From the NCBI GenBank assembly GCA_965199815.1, contig CBDATE010000034.1:310001-374000 (forward strand): 64,000 nucleotides of DNA, given 5' to 3'. Below are positions 33,301-40,948 of this stretch, piece after piece. A program made the translations under genes and the position numbers. The notes beneath the pieces are model-generated. The model saw only the letters and a list, made by a program, of their open reading frames with translations. It was not told where the DNA came from and did no database searches. Numbering within the stretch: the first letter of the stretch is position 1; every line of letters starts with the position of its first letter. This stretch comes from Azotimanducus sp965199815 (GTDB taxonomy: Bacteria; Pseudomonadota; Gammaproteobacteria; Pseudomonadales; Azotimanducaceae).

Positions 33301-35535
33301 ATGAATCCGAATACCATACCCCCTCGTGGCGAAGGGGTTATTCTCGCCACACTCGCACTGTTTTCATATCTCTTCGCAGTACCTGCACAGGCTCAGCAAG
33401 CAGTGCCATCCGAGGAAGCCGGTATCACGACGCAAACGACGCAAGAAGATTCGCCGGTTATTGAAGAGCTGGTGGTGCAAGGGCATCCACTGGGTGAAGA
33501 CGGCCTCGCGCAAGCCGTCGTTATTCTTGACGAAGATGACATAGCGCGCAGCGCCGGGGCACCTGTTGGTCAGGCGCTTGTTGATGCCGTCGGGGTCAAC
33601 TTTGCGTCCTACGGACCAGTCGTTGGTCATCCGGTGCTCGACGGACTGAGCGGCACTCGTGTGCTTGTGCTCGAAAACCATCAGGAGACCATGGACATGT
33701 CCTCCTACCCCGATCACTCAATCATGGTTGAGCCTTTCCTGGCGGACCGTGTCGAGGTGCTCAAGGGCTCGTCCACGCTGCTCCACGGATCCGGTGCCAT
33801 TGGCGGTGCGATTGATGTGCACACCAACCGGATACCGACCAGCGTTCCCGGCAAGGCATTGACCGGCAGGGGTCTCGTGCGTGGCGACAGTGCGTCGGAC
33901 GAGATGTTTGGTGCCTTTCGTCTTGACGGCGGCAGCGGGAACTTCGCCTGGCATGCCGATGCCTACACGAGCGACAGCAACGACTTCGAGATTCCCGGGT
34001 ACGCCTCGGTCAACCCGTTTGCAGACGATGATCATGACGATGAGCACGAAGACGAGCATGAAGACGAGCATGAAGACGAGCACGAAGACGAGCACGAAGA
34101 CGAGCATGAAGACGAGATGCCGGTCAAGGGCAAGCTGGAAAACAGTTTTGCCGAGCGCACGGGCGGTGCCCTCGGTGGTTCGCTGATCCTGGACCGCGGG
34201 CATATCGGTGTCGCGGTCACCCGTCGCGACTGGAACTATGGCATCGTCGGCTTGCACGATCATCATCACGACGAGCATGAAGATGAGCATGAAGATGAGC
34301 ATGATGAACACGAAGACGAGGATGAACACGAGGACGAGCACGAACACGGTGACGAGGGCGCGCCGCTGATCGAGCTTGAACAGACGCGCGTACAGTCCCA
34401 CTTCGGTCTGGTTGATCCGCTGCCCGGCCTCCGTTCTCTGGAAGGCAGCCTCAGCTTCGGCGAATATGAGCACTCCGAGCTGGAGGGCGAGAACACGGGG
34501 AGTTACTTCGGGAACGATTCCTGGGACGGGCGACTGGTGTTCGAGGCCTACGAGACTCGAGGGTGGGAATCCGCCTTCGGATTGCAGTTCGGCGAGAGTG
34601 AACTGCGAACCGGCAGGGACCGTGCATCTGCGGATCTGTCCGAATCCCGGTATCTGGCCGCTTTTGCGCTCGGCCAGAAGCAGTTTGACGATGTCGAGAT
34701 TGAAGCTGGCATACGCGTTGAGTCAACTGAACAGGAAGCAGAAGATGGTGTCTCGCGCGACTTTCTCGCCACCAGCGGCTCTCTCGGTGCCATCCTGTCT
34801 CGGGGTGATGCCTGGCGGTTCCGGGCGCGCAGCGACTACTCCATGCGCGCGCCACGTGGCCAGGAGCTCTTCGCCTCCAATCCACACCTCGCTGAAGGTG
34901 CCTTTGTGATGGGCAATGTGGATCATGACGAGGAAGAGGCTTTCAACCTGACTCTTGGCATCGATTACGAACGGGGACCCCTGCAGGTTTCGGCGAATCT
35001 GTTTCGGTATGCATTCGACAACTACATCTATCGGCGCCAGATCGAAGGCGAAATGGAAGGTCTTGACATTCAGGAATGGACGCAAACGGAGGCGACCTTC
35101 CTGGGCGGCGATATAGGCGCTACCCTGGAGTACCCGAAGCTTGGCGACGATGTGAGTGGCCTGGTATCGGTGAACTTCGATACGGTGCGCTCGGATCTCG
35201 AGGACCCCAACGAGAAGTATCTGCCGAGAATTCCGGCCAATCGCGTGATGCTGGCCGGAGAAATGTCCTGGCGAGATCTGTGGATGCGGTTGAGTTTCAC
35301 GCATGTCTTCAAGCAGGAAGACATTGCCAGCTACGAAACTGTGACTCAAGGCTACGACAATATCGATCTGATCGTCGAATATCGCCTTGATGTCTCCACG
35401 CTCGAGAACATGACCATGTTTCTCGCCGGGCGCAACCTGAGCGATGAAGAACAGCGCGCTCATGCCTCCTTCGTCAAGGATTCTGCCCCCCTGATCGGCA
35501 GACGCATCGAGGCTGGAGTGAGGGTGCGGTTCTAG
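33301..35535 (+). CDS. TonB-dependent receptor with two His/Asp/Glu-rich loops, ZnuD-like
   Basis: A 744-residue outer-membrane receptor: signal peptide ending AQA/QQ, TonB box 'IEELVVQGH', a plug with 'LDGLSGTRVLVLENHQETMD' and 'VEVLKGSSTLLHGSGAIGGA', and a barrel ending in F (RVRF). Two extracellular-loop-like insertions of repeated D-E-H-E (about 241-272 and 319-350) are strongly metal-chelating, as in the zinc receptor ZnuD. The first is encoded by six 12-bp tandem repeats (about 34042-34113), so its length can vary. The ligand is very likely Zn2+ or another divalent metal, inferred from composition and from the His-rich neighbour. The stop codon TAG shares its G with the first base of the interspersed element. 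Confidence 0.9.
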   Translation: MNPNTIPPRGEGVILATLALFSYLFAVPAQAQQAVPSEEAGITTQTTQEDSPVIEELVVQGHPLGEDGLAQAVVILDEDDIARSAGAPVGQALVDAVGVNFASYGPVVGHPVLDGLSGTRVLVLENHQETMDMSSYPDHSIMVEPFLADRVEVLKGSSTLLHGSGAIGGAIDVHTNRIPTSVPGKALTGRGLVRGDSASDEMFGAFRLDGGSGNFAWHADAYTSDSNDFEIPGYASVNPFADDDHDDEHEDEHEDEHEDEHEDEHEDEHEDEMPVKGKLENSFAERTGGALGGSLILDRGHIGVAVTRRDWNYGIVGLHDHHHDEHEDEHEDEHDEHEDEDEHEDEHEHGDEGAPLIELEQTRVQSHFGLVDPLPGLRSLEGSLSFGEYEHSELEGENTGSYFGNDSWDGRLVFEAYETRGWESAFGLQFGESELRTGRDRASADLSESRYLAAFALGQKQFDDVEIEAGIRVESTEQEAEDGVSRDFLATSGSLGAILSRGDAWRFRARSDYSMRAPRGQELFASNPHLAEGAFVMGNVDHDEEEAFNLTLGIDYERGPLQVSANLFRYAFDNYIYRRQIEGEMEGLDIQEWTQTEATFLGGDIGATLEYPKLGDDVSGLVSVNFDTVRSDLEDPNEKYLPRIPANRVMLAGEMSWRDLWMRLSFTHVFKQEDIASYETVTQGYDNIDLIVEYRLDVSTLENMTMFLAGRNLSDEEQRAHASFVKDSAPLIGRRIEAGVRVRF
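34042..34113 (+). repeat. 12-bp in-frame tandem repeat encoding the first metal-binding loop
   Basis: Six contiguous units of GAGCAYGAAGAC (Y = C or T) encode (Glu-His-Glu-Asp)6. The unit length is a multiple of three, so gain or loss of units changes loop length without shifting frame. Confidence 0.85.
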
Positions 35536-35685
35536 GGAAACTCTGAATAACAGAGTTTCCCGTGCGGCACATGGATGTGCCGCCAGATTCAGTGCCGTAA
35601 GGCATTGAATCTGCGAGCAAATCAGAAGCGCACTTCTGATTTGCGAGTCTGATCAAGTCCACGGATGGACTTGATCAGAACATAC
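35535..35685 (+). repeat. multi-hairpin interspersed element, copy C
   Basis: A 151-bp standard copy, GGGAAACTCTG to AGAACATAC, with all five hairpins; hairpin 4 has the loop CGCA. Its first base is the last base of the receptor's TAG stop codon. Confidence 0.92.
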
Positions 35686-35687
35686 CT

Positions 35688-35740
35688 GGGGAAACTCTGA
35701 TCCAGGTCCATCCGTGGACCTGGATCAGACTCGCAAACCG
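35688..35740. repeat. chimeric derivative of the multi-hairpin element
   Basis: Starts GGGGAAACTCTG (left arm of hairpin 1), then goes straight into an inverted hairpin 5 whose arms are changed on both sides (CTGATCCAGGTCC / GGACCTGGATCAG, loop ATCCGT), then ACTCGCAAACC, the inverted entry into hairpin 4. The 13-bp stem remains perfect despite several differences from the standard arms. Confidence 0.7.
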
Positions 35741-35745
35741 GAAGA

Positions 35746-35775
35746 TTGACAGCGACGAGGCAAGGCACTTAGGAT
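35746..35775 (+). promoter_or_regulatory. candidate promoter of tRNA-Ala
   Basis: Consensus TTGACA (35746-35751) and TAGGAT (35770-35775) with an 18-base spacer, ending 12 bases before the tRNA. Confidence 0.6.
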
Positions 35776-35787
35776 GCCTCCTCACTC

Positions 35788-35863
<76 letters not shown>

Positions 35864-36409
35864 GAGTGCTCAGGGGGCAGCACCCGACAGCCAACCCACC
35901 GGTAGCCGAACGCAATGCGCTTGGCAGCGAGTCGAGGCGGCCCTCCATGGCCACCTCGTTTGTCGTCCGCGCAGGCTGCCTCACCAGGGAGTGGGGCGCT
36001 TTGGGGGCTCCCTCATCGGGGGCAGAATTTTGAGGGCCTCCCTCATTATGATTTCGCGCATCTCCCTCGGGGAAGGTCTTTGGAGACTTGGCCATCTAGG
36101 CGGAGGTAAGTGGTCGTAGTACCCGCAACCGGCGACGAGCCTTGTGTCGGTCGGATGTATTTCGTGTTTCATGTTCGCTCCTTGTGTATCGAGAAGTGAA
36201 AGTTCAAGTTGAAAAATGCACTCTTGCGAGTGCGCCTTGCTGACGGCAAATCTGCCTTCAACACCACAGCATTCTGGGAGTTGGTCAAGGGCGAGGTATG
36301 GTCAAGGTGCCAGGGTGTTTGTGGGATATCCGCCTGTCATTCGCACGAAACAGGAATTTCGCGTCCTGCCAACGAACTTCGCCCCGCCAACAAGCGTCAA
36401 GTGAGGTTA

Positions 36410-36560
36410 GGGAAACTCTGAATAACAGAGTTTCCCGTGCGGCACACGGATGTGCCGCCAGATTCAGTGCCGTAAGGCATTGAATCTGCGAGCAAATCAG
36501 AAGCGTACTTCTGATTTGCGAACCTGATCAAGTCCACGGATGGACTTGATCAGAACATAC
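36410..36560 (+). repeat. multi-hairpin interspersed element, copy D (reference copy)
   Basis: 151 bp with five adjacent hairpins: H1 arms 36410-36420/36426-36436 (11 bp, loop AATAA); H2 36439-36446/36451-36458 (8 bp); H3 36460-36471/36476-36487 (12 bp with one G-U, loop GTAA); H4 36492-36503/36508-36519 (12 bp); H5 36524-36535/36542-36553 (12 bp, loop ACGGAT); right end AGAACATAC. Nothing in it codes. Confidence 0.93.
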
Positions 36561-36636
36561 TTAATCCATTCCCAATCCTGCCTGCTGTCCGACATGTAGA
36601 ATGCAGGTTCTTCAACTCAATAACAGAGGGCAGGAG

Positions 36637-37047
36637 ATGGCGCAACAAATATATCTGGCAGTATTCGGCGTGGTGTTTGTCGTGAGCGGCGTTGTTGCCC
36701 TGATCAACCCGGATGGCACCGCTCGTGCTCTCGGCATTGCCGCAATCGACATTACCGGGCAGTCTGAAATTCGCGCCACCTACGGCGGATTGATTCTGGG
36801 GTGGGGATTGCTGCTGTTCGCCGGACTGCGTTCCTCGACGCTGGCCGTTGCCGCACTGGCGTGCACCCTGTTTTGTGGCGGCGGTCTGGTCATCGCCCGT
36901 TTCGCGACAGCTGCGTCGTTCGGCGCGCCCGGGTTTACCGGCAGTGTGGCTTCGTTCATCCTCTTGGAGTTGGTGATGGTGGTGGTCGCCTATATCTTCT
37001 TTCGGCGCGCCACGCGCGATGCGAGTGAACCAGAGGTCATACGCTAA
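36637..37047 (+). CDS. DUF4345-like small integral membrane protein
   Basis: 136 residues, about four hydrophobic helices. The pattern 'YLAVFGVVFVVSGVVALINP', 'SEIRATYGGLILGWGLLLF', then two further helices and a short charged tail matches the DUF4345 family ('ElRAtYGGlqlglG'). Function is unknown for the family. ATG 36637 is preceded by GAGGGCAGGAG; an ATG at 36601 in the same frame is the alternative. It lies 59 bases upstream of moaA on the same strand and could be co-transcribed, without an obvious functional link. Confidence 0.75.
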   Translation: MAQQIYLAVFGVVFVVSGVVALINPDGTARALGIAAIDITGQSEIRATYGGLILGWGLLLFAGLRSSTLAVAALACTLFCGGGLVIARFATAASFGAPGFTGSVASFILLELVMVVVAYIFFRRATRDASEPEVIR

Positions 37048-37106
37048 TCCTGTCGCCGGAAGACCTGGACCAAGACCCGGAAAGCCCTTGAATTCACGCC
37101 AGTACC

Positions 37107-38072
37107 ATGATCGTTGATGCCCGCGGCAGACGCTTCCGAAACCTGCGTGTCAGCCTGACGGCGGCCTGCAACTTTGCCTGTACCTATTGTGTCCCCAATG
37201 GGCGCAAGCTGATGGCCGCTCGCGCAGAACTCTCGGTGGACGAACTCCTGCGCGCCACGCAACTGCTCATCGATGTCGCCGGCATCGACAAGCTGCGTAT
37301 CACCGGCGGCGAGCCGCTGCTCGCATCGAGCTTTGACGGCTACCTCGGTGCCCTCGGCGACCTTGCGCTCGATGATGTGGCGGTGACCACCAACGGCCAG
37401 TTGTTACTCGACAAGCTGCCGGTGCTGCGCGATTCGCCGGTGAGCCGCATCAACCTCAGCCTCGACACCCTGAACCCCCTGGCGTTTCGCCGCCTCGCGA
37501 GGGGTGGCGACCTGCACAAGGTACTTGATGGGTTCGATGCCGCGCTTGCACAGGGGTTCTCGCTCAAGGTCAATATGGTGCCGTTGCGTTCAGGCAACCT
37601 TGATCAGGTGCTGCCGCTGCTCGAGTACTGTCTCGAGCGCGGTGTCGAGCTGCGCATGATTGAACTCATGAACATGGGGCACCTGAAGCACTCGGCGACC
37701 TTCCAGCGTGACTATGTCGGCATGGACGAGTTGCTCGCGATTATCTCCGGGAAGTACGAGTTCGAGCGCACCGATGCGCCTTATGACTCCACCGCGGTGA
37801 GATTCCTGATTGAAGGCAAGGGCTGCTTCGGAATTATCGCCAACTACAGTCAGCCCTTCTGTGCCAGTTGCACCCGCTTGCGATTGTCTTCCGACGGCAA
37901 CCTCTATGGCTGCCTCTCGAATCGTGCACATCACCCGATTCGCGACCTGCTCACGCTGCCATTCGAGGCTGCCGCCAGCGAACTCGGCCAGCGCCTTGAA
38001 GCGGCCTTGCGGGACAAGCAATCGGTGGCCTTCAGCGGCGAGGTCACTGTGATGAAGTTTATCGGTGGTTGA
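37107..38072 (+). CDS. moaA: MoaA-like radical SAM enzyme (GTP 3',8-cyclase family)
   Basis: 321 residues. The radical-SAM cluster motif is C21-x3-C25-x2-C28 (CNFACTYC), with 'LRITGGEPLL' for SAM binding. The second MoaA cluster is C252-x2-C255-x13-C269, and the protein ends in Gly-Gly, as functional MoaA does. MoaA converts GTP to 3',8-cyclo-GTP in molybdopterin synthesis. No other moa gene is nearby; instead the stop codon overlaps the egtB start (TGATG), indicating translational coupling with ergothioneine genes. It may be the genuine MoaA or a specialised paralogue; the motifs favour MoaA activity. Confidence 0.85.
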   Translation: MIVDARGRRFRNLRVSLTAACNFACTYCVPNGRKLMAARAELSVDELLRATQLLIDVAGIDKLRITGGEPLLASSFDGYLGALGDLALDDVAVTTNGQLLLDKLPVLRDSPVSRINLSLDTLNPLAFRRLARGGDLHKVLDGFDAALAQGFSLKVNMVPLRSGNLDQVLPLLEYCLERGVELRMIELMNMGHLKHSATFQRDYVGMDELLAIISGKYEFERTDAPYDSTAVRFLIEGKGCFGIIANYSQPFCASCTRLRLSSDGNLYGCLSNRAHHPIRDLLTLPFEAAASELGQRLEAALRDKQSVAFSGEVTVMKFIGG

Positions 38073-39361
38073 TGAGCGTGCTTCCCCAACCAGACAAGTA
38101 CAGAAACTTGTCAGATACTGCACTGTCACGACGCTACCGCGAGGTGCGGGCGCATAGCCTGAGTATCTGCCAGGGCCTGAGCACGGAGGACTACTGCATT
38201 CAGCCGGTGGCCGAAGCCAGTCCGCCAAAATGGCACCTCGCGCACACCACCTGGTTTTTCGAGACCTTCATCCTGCTGCCGTCTGTGCCCGGATATCGCA
38301 GACTGGTGGAAGCCTACGGGCAACTCTTCAATTCCTATTACGAAGGTGTCGGGTGGCAATGGCCGAGGGCGAAGCGAGGCAATCTGTCGCGTCCTGGGGT
38401 GGCTGAAATCCTGCGTTACCGCGAGCAGGTGGATGCCGCCATGCTCGATGTGCTGGAGCGACGGGACGGGCAGCGCGATGAACTCACGCAGCTCGTGCAT
38501 CTCGGTTTGCACCACGAGCAGCAGCATCAGGAACTCATGGTCACGGACATCAAGAGAAATCTTGGTGTCAATCCGCTGGCACCAACTCTGGAGTCGCTCG
38601 CCGTCGAAGAGATTCTGGATACGGGAGCGCATTCGCAGACATCAGAGTCTGTCGAGGCGCTGGATTTTGTCGATTACCCCGGAGGGCTTGTGTCGCTTGG
38701 GGTGCAGCGGACGCTTGCGGCGGGCGCGACGGGTAACGAATTCTCGTTTGATAACGAATCCCCGCGCCACCGGGTTTTTCTTGAACCCTTCGCCATCGCC
38801 AATCGTCTGTGTCGCAATGGTGAGTATCTCGAATTCATTGACGATGGAGGTTATGAGCGCCCGGAATTCTGGCTCGCGGAAGCCTGGCAGCGAGTGCAAC
38901 AGGAAGGCTGGAAGGCACCGCTCTACTGGACTCCGGAATCAGGCCAATGGTTCGAGTATCGCTTCGCCGGCAAGCGGCCTGTGCACAAGCAATCGCCGGT
39001 AACGCATTTGAGCTACTTCGAGGCTGATGCCTTCGCTCGCTGGAAAGGTGCGCGGTTGCCCAGCGAGGCGGAATGGGAATATGCCGTGGCCAGATCAGAT
39101 GACGCGCGGATTCATGAGGCGTTTGGCCGACTCTGGCAATGGACCTCGTCGGCCTACGGCCCCTATCCGGGCTATCGACCCTGGGCTGGCGCGGTCGGGG
39201 AATACAACGGCAAGTTCATGAGCGGGCAGATGGTTCTGCGCGGCAGTTCATGCGCCACGCCCGAAGGACACGCGCGCCTTTCCTACCGCAACTTCTTCTA
39301 CCCCTGGGACCGCTGGCAATACAGCGGTGTGCGCCTGGCCACGGATTCACGACAGCACTGA
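38072..39361 (+). CDS. egtB: ergothioneine biosynthesis protein EgtB (sulfoxide synthase)
   Basis: A 429-residue non-haem iron enzyme that joins hercynine (trimethyl-histidine) to a thiol donor (gamma-glutamylcysteine or cysteine) with O2. The N-terminal DinB_2 domain has 'PPKWHLAHTTWFFETF' and the iron-binding HHEQQHQELMVTD. The C-terminal FGE-sulfatase-like domain has 'PVTHLSYFEADAFARWKGAR', 'LPSEAEWEYA' and 'VLRGSSCATPEGHARLSYRN'. ATG 38072 overlaps the moaA stop; egtD follows 16 bases after the stop codon. Confidence 0.93.
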   Translation: MSVLPQPDKYRNLSDTALSRRYREVRAHSLSICQGLSTEDYCIQPVAEASPPKWHLAHTTWFFETFILLPSVPGYRRLVEAYGQLFNSYYEGVGWQWPRAKRGNLSRPGVAEILRYREQVDAAMLDVLERRDGQRDELTQLVHLGLHHEQQHQELMVTDIKRNLGVNPLAPTLESLAVEEILDTGAHSQTSESVEALDFVDYPGGLVSLGVQRTLAAGATGNEFSFDNESPRHRVFLEPFAIANRLCRNGEYLEFIDDGGYERPEFWLAEAWQRVQQEGWKAPLYWTPESGQWFEYRFAGKRPVHKQSPVTHLSYFEADAFARWKGARLPSEAEWEYAVARSDDARIHEAFGRLWQWTSSAYGPYPGYRPWAGAVGEYNGKFMSGQMVLRGSSCATPEGHARLSYRNFFYPWDRWQYSGVRLATDSRQH

Positions 39362-39377
39362 ACAGGCAAGGCTCCCC

Positions 39378-40388
39378 ATGTCCGTATTTACATCGCTTGA
39401 TGCAGCGAGCAGGAAAATGCCTGTGCGTCTGGTTGATCAGGCCCCGGCGAGCGACGATATGGCCAGCGAAGTGTGCGCCGGATTGCAAGCCGCTGACAAG
39501 CATATCTCGCCCAAGTTTTTTTATGACCACGCCGGGTCAAGTCTCTTTGCGCGCATCACCCGGCTTCCGGAGTATTACCTCACGCGCACCGAAGCGCACA
39601 TCCTGCGTCGCTCGATGCACGAAATCGCGCAATACACGACATCGCGCAGCCAGGGCGCTTCGTCAGCCCCGGTGCTGGTCGAATGCGGGAGTGCATCGGG
39701 AGAGAAGGCGAGAGCTCTCATCAAGGGTCTCACACCGCGAGCCTATGTCGGCATCGACATCTCCAGAGAGACGCTCGTCACCGGGTGCGAAGCCATTGCC
39801 GACGACTTTCCCGGCCTTGAAGTCTGCGCCATCTGTACCGACTACTCACGAGGTTGGGAGCTCTCGTCGCTGCTCGATACATCAGCGCCGGTGCTGGCCT
39901 TCTTCCTCGGCTCGAGTCTCGGCAATTTTGAACCTGATGAGGCGGTCGATTTCCTGTCTGGCGTACGTCGGGCGCTGCGGAACAACGGCTCATTGCTGAT
40001 TGGCGTTGATCCACCAAAGGCTCCCGCGGTGCTGGAAGCTGCGTATAACGACAGTGACGGCGTGACGGCGGAGTTCAACCTCAATCTACTCGCGCACCTG
40101 AACCGCGAGTTGGGCGCGAACTTTGATCTCTCCGCCTTCGAGCATCGTGCGGTATATAACCGGCAGCAACAGCGAATCGAGATGTCTCTCGTGAGCCGCC
40201 GACATCAGCTTGTGCGCCTGAAGGGATGCGAGATTGCCGTTTCCGAAGGGGAAGCCATCCACACCGAAAACTCCTACAAGTACTGCTACGACAAGTTCGT
40301 GGACATGGCATGGCGGGCGGGTTACCAGCGAACGCATCACTGGAGCGACGAGGCGGGGCTTTTTTCCGTGTTTCTGCTCAGCCCCTGA
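39378..40388 (+). CDS. egtD: L-histidine N-alpha-methyltransferase EgtD
   Basis: Trimethylates histidine to hercynine using three SAM, the first step of ergothioneine synthesis. At 336 residues it is the usual length. Family blocks are 'KHISPKFFYDHAGSSLFARI', 'LPEYYLTRTEAHIL', 'LVECGSASGEKARALI', 'YVGIDISRETL', 'FFLGSSLGNFEPDEAVDFL', 'GSLLIGVDPPK', 'AYNDSDGVTAEFNLNLLAHL' and a C-terminal 'ENSYKYCYDKF'. Together with EgtB it gives a two-gene bacterial ergothioneine route; EgtC/EgtE functions are not seen here and may be bypassed or encoded elsewhere. Confidence 0.95.
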   Translation: MSVFTSLDAASRKMPVRLVDQAPASDDMASEVCAGLQAADKHISPKFFYDHAGSSLFARITRLPEYYLTRTEAHILRRSMHEIAQYTTSRSQGASSAPVLVECGSASGEKARALIKGLTPRAYVGIDISRETLVTGCEAIADDFPGLEVCAICTDYSRGWELSSLLDTSAPVLAFFLGSSLGNFEPDEAVDFLSGVRRALRNNGSLLIGVDPPKAPAVLEAAYNDSDGVTAEFNLNLLAHLNRELGANFDLSAFEHRAVYNRQQQRIEMSLVSRRHQLVRLKGCEIAVSEGEAIHTENSYKYCYDKFVDMAWRAGYQRTHHWSDEAGLFSVFLLSP

Positions 40389-40417
40389 GCAATCCGGGGG
40401 AAGGCGTGAATTTGCGC

Positions 40418-40446
40418 TTGACTTGCGGCGCATTCCGAAGCATAGT
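40418..40446 (+). promoter_or_regulatory. candidate promoter upstream of leuA
   Basis: TTGACT (40418-40423) and CATAGT (40441-40446) with a 17-base spacer, 33 bases before a small Leu-containing reading frame (40479). It would drive transcription through copy E toward leuA. Confidence 0.4.
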
Positions 40447-40478
40447 TCGACCCCTGCCAAGTCGTTTTCGTTCGCCCC

Positions 40479-40634
40479 ATGAGTGCGTCAAGCATAATCT
40501 CGCACATCTCCTCGTGCATATCCTCGTGCGCTGCCTCCTTTCAGGCCCCGCTACGGGTTTGTGTACAGCCTGGGCGACTTCTCGCAATTCTGCTGCTCCT
40601 GCCGGCTGGCACCGGCAATATTTCTCACACATAA
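40479..40634 (+). CDS. possible leader peptide of leuA
   Basis: A 51-codon frame starting at ATG 40479 contains a leucine/isoleucine cluster (RLLAILLLLP, residues 33-42), followed by a short GC hairpin (GCCGG...CCGGC). Position 315 bases before leuA and a promoter upstream fit a transcription-attenuation leader, but there is no clear ribosome-binding site or classical terminator next to it, and the cluster could equally be chance. Low confidence. Confidence 0.25.
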   Translation: MSASSIISHISSCISSCAASFQAPLRVCVQPGRLLAILLLLPAGTGNISHT

Positions 40635-40700
40635 TCACCCCCCGACCCGATTCACCAGTCGCCCGAGTACCGCGCCCGAGTCTCGCGCCCGAGTGTCGTA

Positions 40701-40851
40701 GGGAAACTCTGAATAACAGAGTTTCCCGTGCGGCACACGGATGTGCCGCCAGATTCAGTGCCGTAAGGCATTGAATCTGCGAGCAAATCAGAATCGCATT
40801 TCTGATTTGCGAATCTGATCAAGTCCACGGATGGACTTGATCAGAACATAC
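40701..40851 (+). repeat. multi-hairpin interspersed element, copy E
   Basis: A 151-bp standard copy. Hairpin 4 reads GCAAATCAGAA / TTCTGATTTGC with loop TCGCAT, so the pair next to the loop differs from copies C and D while the stem stays intact. It lies between the EgtD gene (312 bases away) and leuA (97 bases away). Confidence 0.92.
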
Positions 40852-40948
40852 CTGGTGCCCCGCTGGTTCGTTGCCGGGATACCAGACTCCTCCATGCCTG
40901 TACCAACAGGATATTGCCAGCAGAAAATATCGCGAACAGAGAAACATC

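Noticed and set aside
36209..36421. 70-codon plus-strand frame before element D
   Set aside because: No start signal or family resemblance, and its last codons run into the repeat element.
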